Shown: positions 23,585 to 31,813 of the stretch, in pieces
Position numbering within the stretch: position 1 is the stretch's first letter
Layout of the letters: every line of letters starts with the position of its first letter
Assembly (NCBI RefSeq): GCF_003182475.1
Contig: NZ_QGTS01000001.1
Span: 62,001 to 126,000 of the forward strand
Reading direction: 5' to 3'
DNA length: 64,000 bases
From: Mangrovibacter plantisponsor
Lineage (GTDB): Bacteria; Pseudomonadota; Gammaproteobacteria; Enterobacterales; Enterobacteriaceae
The notes under the pieces: generated by a model
The model's input: only the letters and a program-made list of their open reading frames with translations
What the model was told of the DNA's origin: nothing
Database searches by the model: none
Made by a program: the position numbers and the translations under genes

Positions 23585-24007
23585 ATGAAAAAAACAGTAA
23601 TGGCATTCTCTGCACTTTTGCTGGCAACTCCCGTTTTTGCCGCAACAACACACGCAACTGACGAAACCGTTGCCGTAGCGCACGAAGGTGCTGATACCGC
23701 GAAGGAAAAACTGCATCAGGCACAAGACAAGGGCGATGAACTGAAGCTTAAATCCGAACATGCCGCTGAAGGCAAAAGTGGCACGCTGAGCAGCAAAGTC
23801 AGCGAAGGTTCGCAAAAAGCCTGGAATAAAACCAAAGAAGGCACAGAGAAAGGGTGGGATGCCACTAAAGAAGGTGTGGAAAAAGGCTGGGATAAAACCA
23901 AAGCCACCACCGAAAAAGGCTGGGACGCAACCAAAGATGGTGCCGAAAAAGGGTGGGATGCCACCAAAGACGGCGCGGAAAAGCTGAAAAATAAAGTCAG
24001 TGAATAA
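23585..24007 (+). CDS. Periplasmic LEA-like protein with 11-residue repeats
   Basis: The 140-residue precursor has a signal peptide (MKKTVMAFSALLLATPVFAA) and a charged mature part. Five consecutive 11-residue units of the form TK(E/D)G-x-EKGWDA run from about residue 83 to 137 (bases 23831-23995). The 11-mer period, with Lys/Glu alternation and no cysteine, is the pattern of group 3 LEA desiccation proteins. The conserved Trp in each repeat is unusual for that group. ATG 23585 is 4 bases after TGAGGA; the preceding ATG 23582 is too close. A stress-protective role in the periplasm is inference, and no exact family name came to mind. Confidence 0.75.
   Translation: MKKTVMAFSALLLATPVFAATTHATDETVAVAHEGADTAKEKLHQAQDKGDELKLKSEHAAEGKSGTLSSKVSEGSQKAWNKTKEGTEKGWDATKEGVEKGWDKTKATTEKGWDATKDGAEKGWDATKDGAEKLKNKVSE
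23831..23995 (+). repeat. Five tandem 33-bp coding repeats
   Basis: Units begin at 23831, 23864, 23897, 23930 and 23963. Units 1, 2 and 4 are most alike. Codons vary at third positions, so protein-level selection, not recent duplication, keeps the repeat. Confidence 0.85.
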
Positions 24008-24012
24008 CCCGG

Positions 24013-24468
24013 TTACCCTCTGAGCCCCCTGATGGCCGCAAACGGTGTTCTGGCATACAGAATATAGCGGCCTTCGGGGCTTACCCCTTTCCCTTGCGGT
24101 ACAAACCCCCGCTGTTCGTAAAACTGGCAGGCGGCAGTATTAGCCACCAGGCATTTCAGTGAAAGTTTTTCACCAACTTCACGCAAGCAGTGTTCCAGTA
24201 ACGCAGTTCCCACCCCCATATGCTGGCAAGCGGGGGAAACATACAAATGATGAAGAAAAGTATCCGGCAGCCACACAGCAGCAAACCCGGCAACCGCCCC
24301 AGAAAGGCGTGCAACAAACACCTGTTCACCGGCAATTAACCGGGCAAACTCACTGTCGGTATGGTGTTTTTTGATAAACACCGCGCTGGTTTCACGTGCA
24401 CAGTTAAATAACTGGCATAGCACGGGTAAATCCGCTTTTTTGGCACCGGTTATTTCAGCTCTTGCCAT
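24013..24468 (-). CDS. GNAT-family N-acetyltransferase
   Basis: The 151-residue protein has the GNAT core. The strand and acetyl-CoA loop are in LYVSPACQHMGVGTALLEHC (Q/R-x-x-G-x-A type, here QHMGVG), followed by LVANTAACQFYEQRGFVPQG, which is typical of motif B. The substrate cannot be told. It is convergent with the LEA-like gene, with only 5 bases between stops. Confidence 0.82.
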   Translation of the reverse strand: MARAEITGAKKADLPVLCQLFNCARETSAVFIKKHHTDSEFARLIAGEQVFVARLSGAVAGFAAVWLPDTFLHHLYVSPACQHMGVGTALLEHCLREVGEKLSLKCLVANTAACQFYEQRGFVPQGKGVSPEGRYILYARTPFAAIRGLRG

Positions 24469-24581
24469 AAAAACCCCCTGCTTACTATTCCCTGTATAAC
24501 GTTAAACCAGAGGCGAAGCACAAAGCACAGGCTGGGGAAATATCGCCATTTTCCCAGCCTGAATAGCAGTGCTGTATACGA

Positions 24582-25139
24582 TTAATCTTTCAAGAATTCA
24601 CAGGCACTGTCTGCACCTTTTTTGCACAAGCCGTCCATCATTTGGTTTGCCTTTTTCTCGTCTTTCGCCACACCTTTACCGTAATAGTAAGACAGTGCAA
24701 GTTTGTATTCACCATCCTCACTCCCCAGTTTTGCTGCTTTCGCATACCACTGAGTTGCAGTTTTATAATCTTTTTCCACACCCTGGCCATATTCATAAAG
24801 ATTGCCCAGTTGAATCATAGCTGGTGCTGAATTCTGTGCGGCGGCTTTTTCAAGCAGTGGGCGGCTTTTTTTATAATCATGCTGTACGTCGCTATAGAAT
24901 GCGCCCAGTATCAGGTAGCCACAGGTCGCTTTCTGGTCCACTGCTTTTTGCAGCAAGGTTTCGGCCTGTTTCATATCCGGCTTGCCCACCTCACCCTTTG
25001 CATACGCCAGGCCCAACTGGCACTGAGCCTGAGCATCTCCCTGCTCTGCCTGTTGTTGTAATTTTTCCAGTGCAGTAGCAGCAAGTACCTGGCCGCTGAC
25101 AGCCACACCCAGAATCAGCGCTAAAAGACGTAATTTCAT
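24582..25139 (-). CDS. Periplasmic Sel1-repeat protein
   Basis: The 185-residue precursor has a signal peptide ending near QVLAA. It carries about four Sel1-like repeats (AQCQLGLAYAKGEV, YLILGAFYSDVQ, AMIQLGNLYEYGQGVEKDY, GEYKLALSYYYGKGVAKDE) and Cys residues near the C-terminus. Sel1 repeats form a helical scaffold for protein contacts. No partner is evident. A hairpin at about 24529-24560 follows the stop on its strand. Confidence 0.82.
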   Translation of the reverse strand: MKLRLLALILGVAVSGQVLAATALEKLQQQAEQGDAQAQCQLGLAYAKGEVGKPDMKQAETLLQKAVDQKATCGYLILGAFYSDVQHDYKKSRPLLEKAAAQNSAPAMIQLGNLYEYGQGVEKDYKTATQWYAKAAKLGSEDGEYKLALSYYYGKGVAKDEKKANQMMDGLCKKGADSACEFLKD

Positions 25140-25319
25140 TATTTTTCCCCAGTGGTATTGTTCATTAAAGGGGATTGTTTATATCAGATTTTCCTAATGC
25201 ATTGAAGTTTTCCACAAATGAAAACCATATAAAACAGGCAGTTTTCTACAAATACTCCGTGCCAATTATTAAGTTTGCAGTAAGATAAACGCTTTATATT
25301 AAAGAACAGGGAAATAGCG

Positions 25320-25613
25320 ATGCCGACAATATATGTTGTGACATTAAAATATATCAAACCACTGGAAGAGGTTGATGCCCTTATTCCGGCTCATATTGAA
25401 TGGTTGAAACAAGGCTATGCCGATGGGGTGTTTCTGGCCTCGGGCCGCCAGGTTCCCCGTGTGGGCGGTGTTATTCTGGCGCAGTGCGCCAGCAAAGAAT
25501 TGCTCCTTGAAAGATTGCAACACGATCCCTTTTCCCAAAATAACTTAACAGAGACAGTAATTACTGCCTTCGAACCCAGCATGTGTGCCGAAGCACTAAA
25601 AACGCTGTTGTAA
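25320..25613 (+). CDS. YciI-family protein
   Basis: The 97-residue protein has the YciI/DGPF ferredoxin-like pattern. HIEWLKQGYADGVFLASGRQVP includes the conserved His, and DPF in the LQHDPFSQNNL block is another family mark. The fold is related to muconolactone isomerase, and the role is unknown. A monocistronic promoter is likely in the 180 bases upstream. Confidence 0.8.
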   Translation: MPTIYVVTLKYIKPLEEVDALIPAHIEWLKQGYADGVFLASGRQVPRVGGVILAQCASKELLLERLQHDPFSQNNLTETVITAFEPSMCAEALKTLL

Positions 25614-25658
25614 TAACACGCAGGCGAAGCGGGCAACTGCCCTGCCGCGCCTGCAGTA

Positions 25659-25898
25659 CTAATGGTGGGTAAACCACTGCGCTACTTTTTCACGCTCAGG
25701 CACACCACCGCTATGCACCACTTTGCCATCCACCACCACACCCGGTGTACGTAAAATGCCATAGCGGGCAATTTCCTCGATGGCATCCACTTTCTCCAGT
25801 TGGATAGTTTCCCCGGCATCAAAGGCAACCTCTTCAATTACCTGCCAGGTCTTACGGCAATTAGCACATCCGGAACCTAATACTTTGATGTTCTTCAT
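25659..25898 (-). CDS. Small thioredoxin-like redox protein (MTH895 type)
   Basis: The 79-residue protein has a thioredoxin fold with an N-terminal redox motif CANC (GSGCANCRKTW) and RTPGVVVDGKVV, where the cis-proline lies. These minimal thioredoxins are commonly encoded next to DUF318 permeases. Here the gene follows such a permease by 13 bases in the same operon. It probably supplies or removes electrons for the permease function or the sigma factor system; this is inference. Confidence 0.85.
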   Translation of the reverse strand: MKNIKVLGSGCANCRKTWQVIEEVAFDAGETIQLEKVDAIEEIARYGILRTPGVVVDGKVVHSGGVPEREKVAQWFTHH

Positions 25899-25911
25899 CT
25901 GTTATCTCCTG

Positions 25912-26955
25912 TTAAAACAGTGCATTAAATACATAACCGACCAACACAATTCCGCAGGCAACTACGCCCGTGAATGTGGCAATTAAGCGCAGTTTCAGCA
26001 CCTTGCGTAAAATCACCATTTCGGGAAGTGACAAGGCCGTTACACTCATCATAAAAGCCAGTACCGTGCCTAATGCCGCACCTTTGGCGAGTAATGCCTG
26101 AACCACGGGCAGTATCCCGGCAGCATTGGCATACATTGGCACACCCGCAGCTACCGCGAGCGGAACAGACCACCAGGCCTGTTTCCCCATGATGCTTACC
26201 ATCATATTTTCTGGCACATAGCCGTGAATCAGAGCACCCGCGGCTATCCCCACTAAAATAAAAGGCCAGACTCGCCCAACGATTTCTCGCACCGCCCGGG
26301 CTCCTTGTTTAATCAATTCAACCAGCAGGAATGTTTCACGGGCCACGTGGGCATCAACGCGTGGCATTTCCCGAACCCAGTCTTCGAGATAAAGTGTCAT
26401 ATTGAGCTTGCCAATAACCCAGCCACTAACCATGGCAACCGCCAGGCCCATCACTAAATACAGCAGTGCAATTTGCCAGCCAAACAGGCCAAACAATAAA
26501 ACCAGCGCCACTTCATTAACCATGGGAGCGGCAATCAGAAAGGAAAATGTCACCCCAAGTGGGATCCCCGCCTGCACAAACCCAATAAACAGCGGTACCG
26601 CAGAACAGGAGCAGAAAGGCGTCACCACCCCCAGCAGGGCGGCAAGCATATGTGAGCCAATCACACCGGGCCTTGCAAGCACCGCCCGGGTTCTCTCTGG
26701 CGTGAAATAGCTGTTCACCATTCCCATCACAAACACCACCCCGGTCAGTAACAGCAACACTTTGGGTGTGTCATAGAGGAAAAATTGCAGCGCCTGCCCT
26801 GCCGGGCTGCTCTGGTCAACAGGCAAAAACGAGACCAGTGCGACTGAAAGCGGGTACAGCAGGCTATACAGCGCCACCCACAGCACACCGCCCACCAGCA
26901 ACACAACGGCAGGCCTGCGCAGCAGCGCACGCTGGAACAACACGGAATGGCACAT
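25912..26955 (-). CDS. DUF318/ArsP-type permease
   Basis: The 347-residue membrane protein has about 8-10 helices. The family hallmark is present: GVVTPFCSCSAVPLFIGFVQAGIP, followed by IAAPMVNEVALVLLFGLFGW. Cysteines in the FCSCSA motif suggest thiol or metalloid chemistry; characterised relatives (ArsP) export trivalent organoarsenicals. It lies 60 bases downstream of an ECF sigma gene. The substrate here is unknown, and no ars genes are near. Confidence 0.82.
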   Translation of the reverse strand: MCHSVLFQRALLRRPAVVLLVGGVLWVALYSLLYPLSVALVSFLPVDQSSPAGQALQFFLYDTPKVLLLLTGVVFVMGMVNSYFTPERTRAVLARPGVIGSHMLAALLGVVTPFCSCSAVPLFIGFVQAGIPLGVTFSFLIAAPMVNEVALVLLFGLFGWQIALLYLVMGLAVAMVSGWVIGKLNMTLYLEDWVREMPRVDAHVARETFLLVELIKQGARAVREIVGRVWPFILVGIAAGALIHGYVPENMMVSIMGKQAWWSVPLAVAAGVPMYANAAGILPVVQALLAKGAALGTVLAFMMSVTALSLPEMVILRKVLKLRLIATFTGVVACGIVLVGYVFNALF

Positions 26956-27016
26956 ATTTTTCTCCTCACTCTGTCTTCCTGGTAAGAAGACGCAGCAGAG
27001 CAGAAAAGGATGCAGA

Positions 27017-27604
27017 TTATTTTATGACGGGAGAAGATGCGCCCCGTGGAACAAACTGGCATACAGCGCCAGTTGGGCCAGTCTGTACCTGGCACTTTTT
27101 ACGCATCAACTGGTACAAACGCTGCCGGGCCCGTAACAACCGGGATTTAGCAGCAGGGAGCGATAACTGGTGTGTGGCAGCATACCCGGCAACCGTCATC
27201 CCTTGCAGGTCACACTGGCGAACTATATCGCTGTCCGCTTCAGCCAGTTCACTGAGCACCCGGGGCAGGCACTGGTGAGCCAGTTGGTCAATCACCGCCA
27301 GGTCCCCGGCTTCAGGGGCGGCGGGTTCACATTCCACAACCTGCTCCAGCGGGATAAAGTGCCTGCCACGCCGGTATGTATCGGCCAGGTAATGGCGCGC
27401 AACCTGATAAAACCAGGCGCGCGGGTTTTGTACGGTGCAGAACCCCTCCTGGGTGGCAAGTGCGCGTAAAAACACTTCCTGCATCACATCATCCACACTG
27501 GTTTGTGCAGGCAGCCGCGCCAACAACCAGTGGCGAAGTTCATTCGAAACACTGCCCCATGACGCAGTAAGGCATGGCGGCACACAACGTTGGATGCAGG
27601 GCAT
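27017..27604 (-). CDS. ECF-type sigma factor (SigZ-like)
   Basis: The 195-residue protein has sigma region 2 (DDVMQEVFLRALA, NPRAWFYQVARHYLADTYRR). Region 4 is DSDIVRQCDLQGMTVAGYAATH and LSLPAAKSRLLRARQRL. A C-terminal tail KKCQVQTGPTGAVCQF contains two cysteines, as in SigZ-like factors. ATG 27604 follows GGAAGAG at about 7 bases; a GTG at 27622 is possible. No anti-sigma gene is adjacent, so the factor may be controlled by the cysteine tail or by expression. It heads an operon with the permease and the thioredoxin-like gene. Confidence 0.82.
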   Translation of the reverse strand: MPCIQRCVPPCLTASWGSVSNELRHWLLARLPAQTSVDDVMQEVFLRALATQEGFCTVQNPRAWFYQVARHYLADTYRRGRHFIPLEQVVECEPAAPEAGDLAVIDQLAHQCLPRVLSELAEADSDIVRQCDLQGMTVAGYAATHQLSLPAAKSRLLRARQRLYQLMRKKCQVQTGPTGAVCQFVPRGASSPVIK

Positions 27605-27744
27605 AGCGCATCTCTTCCACACTCAGGGTGATACCAGAGTAAGGCCAGGATAAATGGCAAACTGTTCAGCTACACGCATTCCTGCCATTTTCCCTCACTC
27701 ACAGCACAACAACTGCTCTGGCTCACAAAAAAACCAGAAAAAAA

Positions 27745-27760
27745 TGTGATCGCATTCACG
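27745..27760. promoter_or_regulatory. Putative CRP-binding site
   Basis: TGTGATCGCATTCACG differs from TGTGA-N6-TCACA at one base. It lies 141 bases upstream of the sigma gene start and downstream of a convergent-direction gene end, so it can only serve the sigma operon. Confidence 0.55.
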
Positions 27761-27880
27761 CAGAACTAGCTGAATTTGTGACGCACATTACCTTTCCTGG
27801 GGTTTTCCCCGGTTCCGCCAGTTCACTGAGCTATTCGGGAATTCACAACCGCGTTTTATCCCGCCATGCTGTGCCACAGA

Positions 27881-29464
27881 TTAATCGTGCTCAAGGCTGT
27901 AAATCAGCCCGGCAATTTGTTGAGTATTAAGTAACGAGGCAAACGCCAGTGGGTGCTCAGCACCATGGTGTTGAAACCAGGTCTCCAGAGACTGGTTGCA
28001 CTGGCGAAAATCGCCAAGCGCCCGGCGAAACAACGCCTGAATGTCTGGCTGATTTTGGCCATATTTACGCAGGCGCAATTTAAGCATCAGAGCATATTTG
28101 AATACGGTGTACAGCTGGGAATACTTTTGCGCCCGGGCCATGCTGCCAGTGATGCACGCTCTGGCAGGTTCCTGCAAACCACAACCAGGCAGCAGGCGCA
28201 AAGCGCGGGAATGCATCCGTTCGGCCAGGAATGTAATGCGCTCGTTCTCAAGGCTGATTAACTCACATTGTTGCAGGCCAAGAGCGGTGTCATCGCCCGG
28301 TAAAAGCGGCTGGAAAGACTGGGCCCAGTTAGCGTTACGCGTATCCATGTGCAGCAATGACAGTGCGTGTTCAAGGTTCAGCGGTAACTGGCTGCGGCAT
28401 TGTAAAACGCGCCCCAGCAGGTTCGGGGTTTTACAACTCCACTCGTAGCTCGTGGTCAGTATATCGCTCAAGGCACCCAGTTCTGCCCCGGGTAAAGGGC
28501 TGGCAGCCTGGTGTTGCAACCACTGGTGAACCATGTGTTCAGGCGATAGCGATAAATCCTGAACCACACCAGAGAGGCCATACAGGTTCAGTGCATTTAC
28601 CGATGCGGATAACGGCAGGCCGGGGAGCCACTCCCAGTCGATACGCACGGTGATCGCTTCCGGGTAGCACCCGGGGTACTGGCTTAGCCACAATAAGCGC
28701 TGGCGGAACTCTTCCAGCAAATAACAGGGGAGCAAAGACCAGCCATAGTCCAGCCCCCATAAATCCAGCTCCAGCCATTTATGGTTTGTGGGCAGGTTCA
28801 GCAAGTTTGGGTTACCAGCAAACCCCGGGCGGTAATCCAGTTCGGTCGCTTTGAGTGATGCACGCACATCACCGGGCAGGCCAGCAAGGGCATCGCGCAG
28901 CATATGGCGTGGCCAGGTTGTATCGCGGTAGTCGCGTAGCACCAGTTGCCGCCCCGCGGCACGCACGCCACGGTACAACGCCATTAATGATGCCTGCCAG
29001 TCAGCATCAGCAATTTCTGGTGTGGCAAGGGATAAACGCAACCCACGCACCGCGGGCAGCACAGCAAGAATCTGTGGGATGCTTTCGGAAAAGAACCAGG
29101 CAATAAACGCCGATAAGTCGTTATCTGCCAGGAAAAATTCGGGGAACTTCATTTTCAGTGACGGGCAGTCAGGTGTCGCTTCGCCCTGAAGCCAAAGCTG
29201 TAAATGGTGGCGCTCGCAATACTCGCCAATTTTTTGCAAATGGCGCAAAGCATGGTCACGGGATAAAGACAGATTAATGATATCAGCAGGGCGGCAACGT
29301 GGCGAAGGTGCCGCAAGTTGTGCCAGTAATGACTGCTGGTTGATGACAATACCCTGAAAACAGTATTCCCTGGCAACCTGAGCCATTTCCAGAAAAAAGG
29401 GCCAGTGCCAGATATCTGGCGAATTGATTTCCAATAATAGTTGAGGCACTGGCGTATTCATCAT
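27881..29464 (-). CDS. Unrecognised 527-residue protein of the pectate cluster, probable TIM-barrel hydrolase
   Basis: I do not recognise this protein with certainty. It has no signal peptide or membrane helix. Text such as LLEINSPDIWHWPFFLEMAQV and CFQGIVINQQSLLAQL near the N-terminus, and regularly spaced beta-type segments (RGLRLSLATPEI, WLELDLWGLDYGW, ITVRIDWEWLPGLP), look like a TIM-barrel glycosidase. The C-terminal 200 residues are helical. ATG 29464 (or 29461) follows AGGGA. It is divergent to oligogalacturonate lyase, which suggests work on uronate oligosaccharides. Start choice and function are inference. Confidence 0.65.
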   Translation of the reverse strand: MMNTPVPQLLLEINSPDIWHWPFFLEMAQVAREYCFQGIVINQQSLLAQLAAPSPRCRPADIINLSLSRDHALRHLQKIGEYCERHHLQLWLQGEATPDCPSLKMKFPEFFLADNDLSAFIAWFFSESIPQILAVLPAVRGLRLSLATPEIADADWQASLMALYRGVRAAGRQLVLRDYRDTTWPRHMLRDALAGLPGDVRASLKATELDYRPGFAGNPNLLNLPTNHKWLELDLWGLDYGWSLLPCYLLEEFRQRLLWLSQYPGCYPEAITVRIDWEWLPGLPLSASVNALNLYGLSGVVQDLSLSPEHMVHQWLQHQAASPLPGAELGALSDILTTSYEWSCKTPNLLGRVLQCRSQLPLNLEHALSLLHMDTRNANWAQSFQPLLPGDDTALGLQQCELISLENERITFLAERMHSRALRLLPGCGLQEPARACITGSMARAQKYSQLYTVFKYALMLKLRLRKYGQNQPDIQALFRRALGDFRQCNQSLETWFQHHGAEHPLAFASLLNTQQIAGLIYSLEHD

Positions 29465-29625
29465 GAACATCCCTGAACAAAATTCAACCGGGATGGTAAT
29501 AAGCCAGGTGCAGTGCGTCAAATACTGAATTACAGAGCCACCACACAACATGGCGCAGTCTGAATAATCAAGCTACTGCCGGTCTGCGGCTCTGCCACAA
29601 CACTGAGTTAACGGAGAAATAAAAC

Positions 29626-30804
29626 ATGGCAAAAGGAATGACTATCCAACTGGATTACCACCACTATGTGGATGAAGATACGGGCGCTAAAGTTATTCGC
29701 TTAACACCGCCAGATATTATCTGCCATCGTAATTATTTTTATCAGAAATGTTTTCTCGACCAGGGGAGAAAATTAATTTTTGGTGCTGAATTTGACGGTA
29801 ACCGTAATTACTATTTGCTGGATTTAGCCGGGCAAACTGCAACCCAGTTAACCGAAGGCCCGGGAGATAATACCTTTGGCGGCTTTTTATCGCCGGATGA
29901 ACACTGGCTCTATTATGTGAAAAACGAACGCAACCTGCGGCGCGTAAATCTTGCTACCTGTGAAGAAGAATCGGTATATCAGGTACCCGAAGAGTGGGTT
30001 GGCTATGGCACCTGGGTGGCAAATTCAGCCTGCGATAAACTGGTTGGCGTCGAAATTCACCGAGACAGTTGGCGCCCAATCAGCGACTGGGTGGTATTTC
30101 AGGAATTTTACGCAGAAAACCCGCGCTGCCGTGTAATCCGTATTGATCTGCAAACCGGCGAACGCAGCACATTACTTGAAGACAACCAGTGGCTTGGCCA
30201 TCCTATTTACCGCCCCTTCGACGACAACACCGTTGCCTTCTGCCACGAAGGCCCGCTGGACCAGGTGGAAACCCGGATGTGGTTGATGAATGAAGATGGC
30301 ACCAACATCCGCAAAGCAAAACAACCTGCCGCGGGGGAAAGCTATACCCATGAGTTTTGGGTGCCCGATGGCTCTTCGTTAATGTACGTAACCTACCTGA
30401 AAGACAGCCCGGTGCGTTACCTGTGCCGGGTCGATGGTGAAACCGGGCAGGATGAAAAACTGCTGGCAATGCCGCCCTGCTCCCATGTCATGAGTAATGA
30501 CAACGGTACGCTGGCCGTTGGCGATGGTTCAGGCAAACCCATTGATATGGCAGATGCTGAAGGTTATGGCGAGGCAACTGATCCCTATTTATGGTTATTT
30601 GACCTGCGGAAAAAACAGCACCACAAAGTAGCCCGCCACAGTTCTTCATGGGAAGTGCTGAATGGCGACCGCCAGGTCACTCACCCACACCCTTCGTTTA
30701 CTCCCGATGAAAGACAGGTGCTGTTCAGTTCAGATAAAGACGGCAAACCCGCCCTGTACCTGGCAGAAATTCCGGCTGACGTGCTGCAACAGATTCAGGG
30801 TTGA
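29626..30804 (+). CDS. ogl: Oligogalacturonate lyase (PL22)
   Basis: The 392-residue protein matches Ogl in length and sequence. It has a beta-propeller pattern with IRLTPPDIICHRNYFYQKCF, NTFGGFLSPDEHWLYYVKNE, VGVEIHRDSWRPISDW and HPHPSFTPDERQVLFSSDKDG. Ogl cleaves di- and oligogalacturonates (including unsaturated ones) in the cytoplasm to 5-keto-4-deoxyuronate. ACGGAGAAATAAAAC precedes ATG 29626. I saw no KdgR-type operator in the 160-base divergent region, so control may differ from the Dickeya paradigm. Confidence 0.92.
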   Translation: MAKGMTIQLDYHHYVDEDTGAKVIRLTPPDIICHRNYFYQKCFLDQGRKLIFGAEFDGNRNYYLLDLAGQTATQLTEGPGDNTFGGFLSPDEHWLYYVKNERNLRRVNLATCEEESVYQVPEEWVGYGTWVANSACDKLVGVEIHRDSWRPISDWVVFQEFYAENPRCRVIRIDLQTGERSTLLEDNQWLGHPIYRPFDDNTVAFCHEGPLDQVETRMWLMNEDGTNIRKAKQPAAGESYTHEFWVPDGSSLMYVTYLKDSPVRYLCRVDGETGQDEKLLAMPPCSHVMSNDNGTLAVGDGSGKPIDMADAEGYGEATDPYLWLFDLRKKQHHKVARHSSSWEVLNGDRQVTHPHPSFTPDERQVLFSSDKDGKPALYLAEIPADVLQQIQG

Positions 30805-30897
30805 TACAGGCACGCAACGCATGTTTTTCACTTAGCGGCCAGCCCGGAGTCAGTTGTCTCATGGTTCCGGGCTCCACAGACCAAATACGGGCTCAAC

Positions 30898-31713
30898 ATG
30901 ATTACCTTTAGTGCAACACTGACCTGCCGGTTTGACGCGATATTCTCACCGTTCGCGCCTCACGAACTGGAGCAAGGTTTCGCCTGGCTTGCCAGCAGCG
31001 GCTTTGATGCGGCTGAACTGACCATTAATGATTACGATGGGCTGGATGTCCGCCAGTTAAAACAACAGCTCGACCAGTTTGGGCTGGGTTGTACCACGAT
31101 TGCCACCGGGCAGGCCCGCAAACGAAACGGGCTGTCGTTATTATCCAGCGACCCAAACGTAGTACACAAAACACAGCAGCGTTTACGTGAACATATTGAA
31201 GCAGCAGCACTGCTGGGCAGCCAGGTCACTCTGGGCTCGCTGCGAGCACCAGACCGCGCCATGAGCAAAACGGAATATATTCATTCTCTGGCCGAAGCCA
31301 TGCGGCCTTGTGTGGATTACGCCCGCCAGTGCAATGTGCCACTGATTGTTGAGGCACTTAACCGCTATGAAATAAGCCACCTACACAGCGCCACCGATAT
31401 GATGGAATTTATGGCATTAAGCGATGCGCCCGGTAACGTCGGTATATTATGGGATGTTTTCCATGCCAACATTGAAGACCCGGACTTCGCCAGTGCGATT
31501 GCGCATATGGGGTCGCGTCTGCGGCATGTTCACCTGGCGGATTCCAACCGGCATTTCCCTGGTTATGGTCATTTGCCAATAGAAAGTATTTATAACATGC
31601 TGCAAAGAGCGGGTTACCAGGGAGCAATATCACTCGAATGTTTCTGCCTGCCATCCAAAGAAGCTGTTATTCAGGGAGCCGGGCCGTTACTGAAGCGGTT
31701 AAGAGCGTTATAA
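30898..31713 (+). CDS. Xylose isomerase-like TIM-barrel protein
   Basis: The 271-residue protein belongs to the sugar phosphate isomerase/epimerase (AP endonuclease 2) superfamily. It has metal-ligand motifs in VEALNRYE (Glu), LWDVFHANIED (Asp, His), HVHLADSNRHFPGYGH and SLECF (Glu). It follows ogl by 93 bases, which contain an AGCCCGGA/TCCGGGCT hairpin (30841-30873). A role in isomerising an uronate product of Ogl is plausible, but kduI-type or hydroxypyruvate-isomerase-type activity cannot be separated from sequence. Confidence 0.82.
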   Translation: MITFSATLTCRFDAIFSPFAPHELEQGFAWLASSGFDAAELTINDYDGLDVRQLKQQLDQFGLGCTTIATGQARKRNGLSLLSSDPNVVHKTQQRLREHIEAAALLGSQVTLGSLRAPDRAMSKTEYIHSLAEAMRPCVDYARQCNVPLIVEALNRYEISHLHSATDMMEFMALSDAPGNVGILWDVFHANIEDPDFASAIAHMGSRLRHVHLADSNRHFPGYGHLPIESIYNMLQRAGYQGAISLECFCLPSKEAVIQGAGPLLKRLRAL

Positions 31714-31746
31714 GCAAGGCCTTAGAAAACGGCTAAGAAAAAACGA

Positions 31747-31769
31747 AACCCCGGGCCAGCCGGGGTTTG
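31747..31769. terminator. Bidirectional terminator
   Basis: AAACCCCGG and CCGGGGTTT arms flank a 5-base loop between two convergent genes. Confidence 0.75.
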
Positions 31770-31813
31770 TTATATCTGCCAGTCAAGCCAGCCAGGACTA
31801 CTGTCAATACAGG

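Noticed and set aside
23831-23995. CRISPR-like or satellite repeat
   Set aside because: The 33-base periodicity is fully explained by in-frame 11-residue protein repeats, without spacers.
29465-29625. KdgR operator between the 527-residue gene and ogl
   Set aside because: I looked for the TGAAAC/TTTCA-type dyad and saw none; ogl control is left open.
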